A stretch of DNA of 11,444 bases from Clostridiaceae bacterium (GTDB lineage: Bacteria; Bacillota; Clostridia; Acetivibrionales; DUMC01), in assembly GCA_012512865.1 (NCBI GenBank), contig JAAZDH010000008.1, forward strand, positions 1 to 11,444. The letters run 5' to 3'. Positions 8,801-11,444 of the stretch are shown here, in pieces (position 1 is the first letter of the stretch; each line of letters begins with the position of its first letter). The notes under the pieces are model-generated. The model did not search any database and had not been told where the DNA came from. It was given only the letters and a program-made list of their open reading frames with translations. Position numbers and translations under genes: made by a program.

Positions 8801-9033
8801 TCTGAAGCCACCAACCTGGCAGGTTTGACAATACTTTTTATCTCAAGCTCCCGTGTAAGCACATACTCATTGACAAACTTGGATATATCGGCCGGGGTGG
8901 CTGATTCCTGTTTGAACACTTTTATAATAACCGGTGTTTTATGGACGGCTGAATACCCCCTGTAAATTTCCACCTTGCCATTCTCACGGGTACAAACCTG
9001 CTCGTGAATTATATAATCAGGCAATACCAACAT
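5863..9033 (-). CDS. N-terminal half of split regulator: pseudokinase, STAND/AAA ATPase and TPR-like region
   Basis: Numbered from the ATG at 9033, chosen over the TTG at 9048 because GGGGAAAG precedes it at suitable spacing; 1,056 residues. Residues 5-280 have a Ser/Thr kinase fold: Lys38 in VIIKVF, then HRNLRPEN (129-136), NFS (150-152), MSPEQLG (182-188) and DYYSLGVIFYEMLTGRLPF (199-217). The catalytic Asp of HRD and the metal-binding Asp of DFG are both Asn, so phosphotransfer is unlikely. Residues 305-600 are a STAND/AAA_16-type ATPase with Walker A GYAGTGKT (336-343) and Walker B VVIFLDD (461-467); these residues are intact. From about 740 the protein is helical and TPR-like. The layout resembles large LuxR-type (LAL/MalT-like) regulators with an added kinase-like sensor. 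After Glu1042-Lys1043-Asn1044 the frame runs into 12 foreign residues and a stop, owing to a one-base shortage in an A7 run; the GAF/LuxR half lies in the next frame. Confidence 0.85.
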   Translation of the reverse strand: MLVLPDYIIHEQVCTRENGKVEIYRGYSAVHKTPVIIKVFKQESATPADISKFVNEYVLTRELEIKSIVKPARLVASENYFAMVFDEDDESISLKKYCRETPMELPVFLDIAIQLTKAVGELHQDGIIHRNLRPENISINPSTREIKISNFSLATRFPSKGEVNPPSWDISVNTGLENLQYMSPEQLGIVKDIIDHRSDYYSLGVIFYEMLTGRLPFQGASHAEWIRVHATQKPEAPDKINPGIPTPLSAIILKLLSKTASERYHTAYNLLDDLKECKRQWDNTGKIEPFDIESGNLSRILELPRRIFGREAEIKELKTSLGLACEGRGKLVLLSGYAGTGKTKLINEIIMPAAMEKGYYGYGKFNQYNHGMPYKPVIDALGSIVRQVMTESRENLESWRSEILRALGRSGSVITELIPEVEMIIGRQPSVEPLQPKEAQNRFLILFGNFLKVFTERNAPVVIFLDDLQWADTASLHLLKYLCEYTDMNHLLIIGAHRSNEIHENHPLWATIEELQKKRIPLHEIYISSFNMKEVTEYLAEAFKCHYRNDDLNTLAEMLYRKTCGNPFFLRQMIETAYEERLVTFNIHNNCWQWDMDSIQKLCMPDDVVGLIHLKLQKLPGETLDILKHASCMGSTFDMKILSVACKKTYVEAYSLLLPAIMEGLVLPVSHSGKVLQASYNYNIVDINEFLHDKIRQAVYSLFSEKDKKETHVKIGRLILQNFYTDESDENIMTIMDHFNRGLELITDPGERLKLAGYNLQAGKKAKSASAYDSAIAYFTAGISLLPGDAWDSCYNLCFELHLGCAKCEYMLGNMDKVEKLLDLIISRAGTGQEKLDLYGMKMMLYAGTGKYSEAVQIGTDVLGKLGMKLPAKPGILDYFKELLFYKWHMRGKKAEDLYKLPEMKDPVQKKVAEFLVRIILTSCTDYPDLYSFAIIKIGNHALKYGNTEIASAGYIGYSIVEGSVFNNYEKGYEIGKVVIALAEKYNKSFLKCLVYFTHGALLYHWTNHAKGAFKYLQKAINCANEAGNVLLAGYSYGVILEKNTYWVPPLKKYWL
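5902..5910 (-). other. Homopolymer frameshift site joining the two halves of the regulator
   Basis: On the - strand the sequence reads CTT GAA AAA AAT ACT TAT TGG, with seven A at 5909-5903. With eight A it reads CTT GAA AAA AAA TAC TTA TTG GGT ACC, giving LEKKYLLGTSLEK and a continuous protein of about 1,582 residues. The same junction follows a -1 ribosomal slip on the in-frame heptamer A_AAA_AAT (5908-5902). Downstream pairing is weak: GGG-TACCT-CCC seven bases after the heptamer. The alternatives are an undercalled base, a real mutation, or programmed or phase-variable slippage. Confidence 0.8.
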
Positions 9034-9048
9034 TTTCTTTCCCCGCAA

Positions 9049-9317
9049 TTACTACCAATTATTAGTATTAAATATTAATTCTTTGTTAGTCACATTTTAC
9101 TAGTTATATTGCGTTAATTATATTGAACCAGTCATATTGTGCTGATTATAGTTCTTATTATGTTATCTTTTTATATTGTCCTTGTTATATCGTGGTTCGG
9201 CGCTATCAGAACTAATGACCCTTCAGAATGAATATTATCACAGGTTGGGGAATTATAAAAGAGTAATAATAAAAAAATATGTTTTTTTCTTTTTTTGTGA
9301 ACTTAAATTATTCCATT
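9049..9317 (-). promoter_or_regulatory. AT-rich region upstream of the regulator gene
   Basis: This 269 bp stretch is the presumed promoter region of the regulator. It holds no ORF. Besides the 14 bp array described separately, it contains AAAAAAA-TATG-TTTTTTT (9271-9288), a purely A/T inverted repeat just past the stop of the oxidoreductase gene, which lacks the GC stem of a normal intrinsic terminator. Many AATATAA hexamer-like strings on the - strand could act as -10 elements, so I do not name one promoter. Confidence 0.35.
9090..9198 (-). repeat. Degenerate tandem array of ~14 bp TTATATTG-type units
   Basis: On the + strand, copies of TTATATTG followed by about six variable bases start at 9104, 9118, 9132 (TCATATTG), 9146 (TTATAGTT), 9158 (TTATGTT), 9171 and 9185 (TTATATCG). 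The steps are 14, 14, 14, 12, 13 and 14 bp. TCACATTT at 9090 may be an eighth, weaker copy in phase. On the coding strand of the regulator the unit reads CAATATAA. It may be a decayed minisatellite or repeated binding sites. Confidence 0.55.
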
Positions 9318-10085
9318 TTACAATCTTAAAAAGACTTGTAATTCTTCCTTGAGTAAACTATCAACATCTTTTGATTCCTTACCAGGTGTCCATACCGTGT
9401 ATTCCATGCGCTTATTCTTTTGACTGGCAATTACCAGTTTATAACCTCCCCTGGCCTCCTCGATGATTATCAGCCCTTTATTGCCAATAATAAAAACTCT
9501 AAAGTTGCTGCAAGTAACCCCGAAAGGTATAAAAAACTGTTGCAGCAAATTGTTGGAAGACCTTGTATTTAAATATAATCCTTCTATCACATTGTTTAAT
9601 ACGGGTATATTTCCACGGGATCGGCTTAACATGTCAATGCTGCTGTGTGAACGAATATTTTCAAGCAGGTTTCCATCCAACTGGTTTAACTGGTTTATCA
9701 ATACGTCTTCTTCTTTTATCGAATATAATAGGTTGCTATCCCAGCTTTCTTGCAGTGGACTGTTTTGCGCGGAATTATCGTATCTATAAGAAAATACCCC
9801 TTCAATTTCACCACACTGCCCTTTTAAAATTACGTCTTTAGCCTTTTCCACCACTTGGTAAAATTGAAGGGAATTCCCGAACATTATTCTTGCTCCAGTT
9901 GACTTGCTAATTTCTATTAATCCAGGAATAATATCGATGAAAGCTTTACTTGATGTTTTCTTTATAAACACGTTCTTTTCACTTTTAAGAAGTAAATGTA
10001 CGATATCAAATTTTGATTCATCGGAGACATCAACTATATAACGGTCATACCCTTCATTTAAAGCTCTTTCGAAATGGGTATACAA
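9318..10085 (-). CDS. Degenerate Gfo/Idh/MocA-type oxidoreductase, larger C-terminal fragment
   Basis: Together with the fragment at 10058-10249 this forms one protein of about 310 residues, a normal length for Gfo/Idh/MocA NAD(P)-dependent oxidoreductases. The open frame runs upstream past the TTG at 10085 and reads KNYPGIILYTHFERALNEGYDR, which fits the family pattern of a PGV..Y.sFEEALnD loop. NVFIKKTSSKAF aligns with the usual hVFvEKPla, but the EKP motif has become KKT. GEIEGVFSYRY, then IKEEDVLINQLNQLDGNLL, match the GEI...R.N strand and the R.E.DVLWDLAPHDI region, again with key residues lost. A catalytic role is doubtful; it may be a decaying gene or a diverged non-enzymatic relative. 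TTG at 10085 has no ribosome binding site. The gene is more AT-rich than ilvD/ilvB. The family call is inferred from these alignments made by eye. Confidence 0.6.
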   Translation of the reverse strand: MYTHFERALNEGYDRYIVDVSDESKFDIVHLLLKSEKNVFIKKTSSKAFIDIIPGLIEISKSTGARIMFGNSLQFYQVVEKAKDVILKGQCGEIEGVFSYRYDNSAQNSPLQESWDSNLLYSIKEEDVLINQLNQLDGNLLENIRSHSSIDMLSRSRGNIPVLNNVIEGLYLNTRSSNNLLQQFFIPFGVTCSNFRVFIIGNKGLIIIEEARGGYKLVIASQKNKRMEYTVWTPGKESKDVDSLLKEELQVFLRL

Positions 10086-10249
10086 AATAATACCGGGGTA
10101 ATTTTTAAAAAAAAAGTGAATTGCTTAAGATTGGATTCCACAACTCCGCCAAGAATGCCCATTCTATAAGCAACATTCATCAGCTTCCTGCTCCAATGGC
10201 TATTGCCAATGACACATACTTTTTTTGTCTTTTCTTTAAGATTTCCCAT
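10058..10249 (-). CDS. Degenerate Gfo/Idh/MocA-type oxidoreductase, N-terminal fragment
   Basis: Start of the same broken gene. I prefer the ATG at 10249 because CGAGG lies nine bases upstream; the ATGs at 10258 and 10306 are alternatives, but the first abuts that site and the second would put a 33 bp palindrome inside the coding region. The protein begins MGNLKEKTKKVCVIGNSHWS and goes on to YRMGILGGVVES, which aligns with the Rossmann beta-alpha-beta of the family (VIGaGyWGknl ... G.l.gVcD). Only the first glycine of GxGxxG remains (G-N-S-H-W-S), so NAD(P) binding is uncertain. After residue 48 the frame enters a short foreign tail (KITPVLFCIPISKEL) and stops at 10058; the true continuation is in the other frame. 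Confidence 0.55.
   Translation of the reverse strand: MGNLKEKTKKVCVIGNSHWSRKLMNVAYRMGILGGVVESNLKQFTFFLKITPVLFCIPISKEL
10101..10115 (-). other. Homopolymer frameshift site in the oxidoreductase gene
   Basis: On the - strand the sequence is CAA TTC ACT TTT TTT TTA AAA ATT ACC, with nine T at 10115-10107. Ten T would read QFTFFFKNYPGIILYTHFERA and join both fragments. The in-frame T_TTT_TTA (10112-10106) is a canonical -1 slippery heptamer leading to the same junction. I saw no clear stimulatory stem after it. A miscount in the run or plain gene decay is more likely than programmed slippage. Confidence 0.7.
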
Positions 10250-10270
10250 ACCAACCATCCTCGTTTTAAC

Positions 10271-10303
10271 TTTAAATAGATGCAAATGTGCATCTACTTT
10301 AAA
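10271..10303 (-). promoter_or_regulatory. 33 bp near-perfect palindrome upstream of the oxidoreductase gene
   Basis: TTTAAATAGATGCA (10271-10284) and TGCATCTACTTTAAA (10289-10303) are inverted copies around the four-base centre AATG, with a single unpaired C at 10297. It sits 22 bp upstream of the preferred start at 10249, just before the ribosome binding site. It could be an operator for a dimeric regulator or a hairpin at the 5' end of the message. Confidence 0.55.
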
Positions 10304-10306
10304 CAT

Positions 10307-10457
10307 ACCTGCATGCTCGTTTCAAAAGTGATCAACCTGTCAACAGGCTGGATTTTGTGTTTAAATTGATGAAATTTAACTATGGCCTGTGAACTCTATA
10401 ATTCACTTGTAATCTGCTTCATAATAAAACCATCATTGGTAATAAACGCAAATAAGG
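10307..10457. other. Gap between the oxidoreductase and the coiled-coil protein gene
   Basis: No gene is seen here. It holds two small perfect palindromes, CCTGT-CA-ACAGG (10336-10347) and TTAAATT-GATGA-AATTTAA (10361-10379). Either could be an operator; neither is followed by a T-run that would make it an intrinsic terminator for the upstream gene. Confidence 0.3.
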
Positions 10458-11198
10458 TTATTCATTTTCGCCTTGTAAAAATTTCATTATTTTTTGCAGC
10501 CTCTGGAATTCATAATTAATTAGGGCAGTTTGTTCTTCCTGGAGTTTATTGCGGTCCATGATTGCTTTTTTGTTTGCTTGTATACTTTCGGTTAGCTTGT
10601 CTATTTCGGCTTCCAGCTCTTTTATTTTTCTCTCGGTGGTTTGTGAAAACTTCTGGTAGAAGTTGTTGAGGGCTTCTTTTCTTTCTTCCCCGTCTTTTAA
10701 CAAATCTTCAGGGTTTATTCCCCCTGAACGGATTATATCCAAAACAGTTTTACGTTTTATTTCACTGGGCAGAAAATCAGGCAATGTTTTCAAGTAAGTT
10801 TCTGCGATAAAAACTGTATTTAAGCCGTCTTGAGCAGTGCCGTATCTTTCATAAATGCTGTTGACTTGTTCCAAGTTATCGTAATCATTGTAAATCCCTG
10901 TTGATTCTTGTACATTGCCGGATAAATTTTGGGCTTTTTTCGTGCTTGTTTCTTTTTCAACAAGGTCAATGTGTTCATGGTTGTTATTTTTTTCGTGGTG
11001 CCTTGTTGCTTTTTCTTTTTTATTATTAATTATTGTAGAAAAAAAGCTTGTTTTTTTATCGTTATTGTTGTCATTATTCGAAGTAAATCCATGATTATCG
11101 CTTTTGTTGATGGTTTTTTCTTTCTTGGTATTGTTCCATAATTTGCCCAGTGCAGCAAGCTTTTTAAAATCAATCCTGGCCTTGCTAGTTTTCTCCAT
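10458..11198 (-). CDS. Uncharacterised protein with disordered N-terminal half and C-terminal coiled coil
   Basis: I do not recognise a characterised family. The ATG at 11198 is chosen because GGGGGAG lies six bases upstream; the longer frame to 11270 adds 24 residues with no good ribosome binding site. The 246-residue product is hydrophilic, with no signal peptide or membrane segment. Residues 1-20 are basic (MEKTSKARIDFKKLAALGKL). Residues 20-100 are rich in Asn, Lys, His and Ser (SNNDNNNDKK, HHEKNNNHEH) and are probably disordered. Residues 125-170 look like a folded conserved core (TVFIAETYLKTLPDFLPSEI, then TVLDIIRSGGINPEDLL). Residues 175-243 are a heptad-like charged coiled coil ending FLQGENE. 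From memory, similar proteins occur in Clostridia without known function. A cytoplasmic scaffold or oligomeric role is only an inference. The gene is AT-rich like its neighbour. Confidence 0.75.
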   Translation of the reverse strand: MEKTSKARIDFKKLAALGKLWNNTKKEKTINKSDNHGFTSNNDNNNDKKTSFFSTIINNKKEKATRHHEKNNNHEHIDLVEKETSTKKAQNLSGNVQESTGIYNDYDNLEQVNSIYERYGTAQDGLNTVFIAETYLKTLPDFLPSEIKRKTVLDIIRSGGINPEDLLKDGEERKEALNNFYQKFSQTTERKIKELEAEIDKLTESIQANKKAIMDRNKLQEEQTALINYEFQRLQKIMKFLQGENE

Positions 11199-11204
11199 TA
11201 AATT

Positions 11205-11214
11205 CTCCCCCCCC
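11205..11214 (-). promoter_or_regulatory. Ribosome binding site with a G8 tract
   Basis: On the - strand the sequence is GGGGGGGGAG followed by AATTTA and ATG. The GGAG end is at ideal spacing and fixes the start at 11198. The run of eight G (11214-11207) on the far side of the core is unusual in such AT-rich DNA and is a tract prone to length change; a change would not alter the spacing to the ATG. Confidence 0.7.
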
Positions 11215-11318
11215 TGTTTTGTGAGCTTTAAAAAATTTATATTGTACCCATACCAGCCGTGTTTTTTCATCGACTGATTTTTAGCTTATTCTTTTAATTT
11301 CAACATAATACAACAGCA

Positions 11319-11340
11319 GTATAAACGTAGCATAAACGTA
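11319..11340 (-). repeat. Two ATAAACGTA direct repeats one helical turn apart
   Basis: ATAAACGTA occurs at 11321-11329 and again at 11332-11340, an 11 bp step that would put both on the same DNA face. They lie about 120-140 bp upstream of the ATG at 11198, in the otherwise featureless AT-rich promoter region that runs from 11215 to the window end. They may be regulator half-sites; nothing more can be supported. Confidence 0.3.
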
Positions 11341-11444
11341 TTATAAATTATATTCCCTTAAAAAACATCATACAAACAGGTGATATAAGATATTTTTTTG
11401 TTAGTCACCCGAATAGATGAACATGATGCATTTAAAATTTATTA

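Noticed and set aside
9090..9198. CRISPR array
   Set aside because: Units are about 8 bp with 6 bp gaps and variable steps, far too short for repeats and spacers, and no cas genes are present.
9271..9288. A7-TATG-T7 as an intrinsic terminator of the oxidoreductase gene
   Set aside because: The stem is only A-T pairs, so a stable terminator hairpin is unlikely; low-complexity DNA explains it.
10259..10306. Start of the oxidoreductase at the ATG at 10306
   Set aside because: It would place the 33 bp palindrome in the coding region, add an unfamiliar N-terminus (MFKVDAHLHLFK) and lack a spaced ribosome binding site.
9082..11408. Shared 12-mer TTTGTTAGTCAC at 9082-9093 and 11397-11408
   Set aside because: A few exact 12 bp matches are expected by chance in a window of this size, more so in AT-rich DNA.

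Overview
The window looks like chromosome from an anaerobic, moderately AT-rich Firmicute, most likely a member of the Clostridia. This rests on three things: the clostridial character of the dihydroxy-acid dehydratase start (MRSDVIKKGIERAPHRS), purine-rich ribosome binding sites, and a large pseudokinase/ATPase/GAF/LuxR regulator of a kind I associate with that group. The species cannot be named from the sequence alone.

Left part, + strand (1-4107): the C-terminal end of a CvpA-like membrane protein, then two branched-chain amino acid genes, ilvD (dihydroxy-acid dehydratase) and ilvB (acetolactate synthase catalytic subunit). They are 109 bp apart and probably co-transcribed. IlvB makes the acetohydroxy acids and IlvD dehydrates the dihydroxy acids two steps later; ilvC and the small subunit ilvN/ilvH are not in the window. 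The gaps on both sides of ilvB carry short related repeats (TGACATGGGGACG-like and TGACAGGGGAAC-like).

Middle, - strand (4286-9033): one very large regulator of about 1,580 residues, read here as two overlapping ORFs. The order is degenerate Ser/Thr kinase domain, STAND/AAA-type ATPase, TPR-like helical repeats, GAF domain, LuxR-type DNA-binding domain. The reading frame breaks exactly at a run of seven A (5903-5909); one extra A, or a -1 slip on A_AAA_AAT, restores a continuous protein. The kinase lacks both catalytic aspartates (HRN for HRD, NFS for DFG). Upstream lies an AT-rich region with a degenerate tandem array of about 14 bp units.

Right part, - strand (9318-11198), visibly more AT-rich: a degenerate Gfo/Idh/MocA-type oxidoreductase, broken by a one-base shortage in a run of nine T (- strand), and upstream of it a 246-residue uncharacterised protein with an Asn/Lys-rich disordered N-terminal half and a C-terminal coiled coil. 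A near-perfect 33 bp palindrome precedes the oxidoreductase.

Most noteworthy are the two homopolymer frameshifts with the same polarity (systematic base-calling error, decay or programmed slippage), the pseudokinase-STAND-GAF-LuxR architecture, and the unexplained repeat arrays in the gaps.
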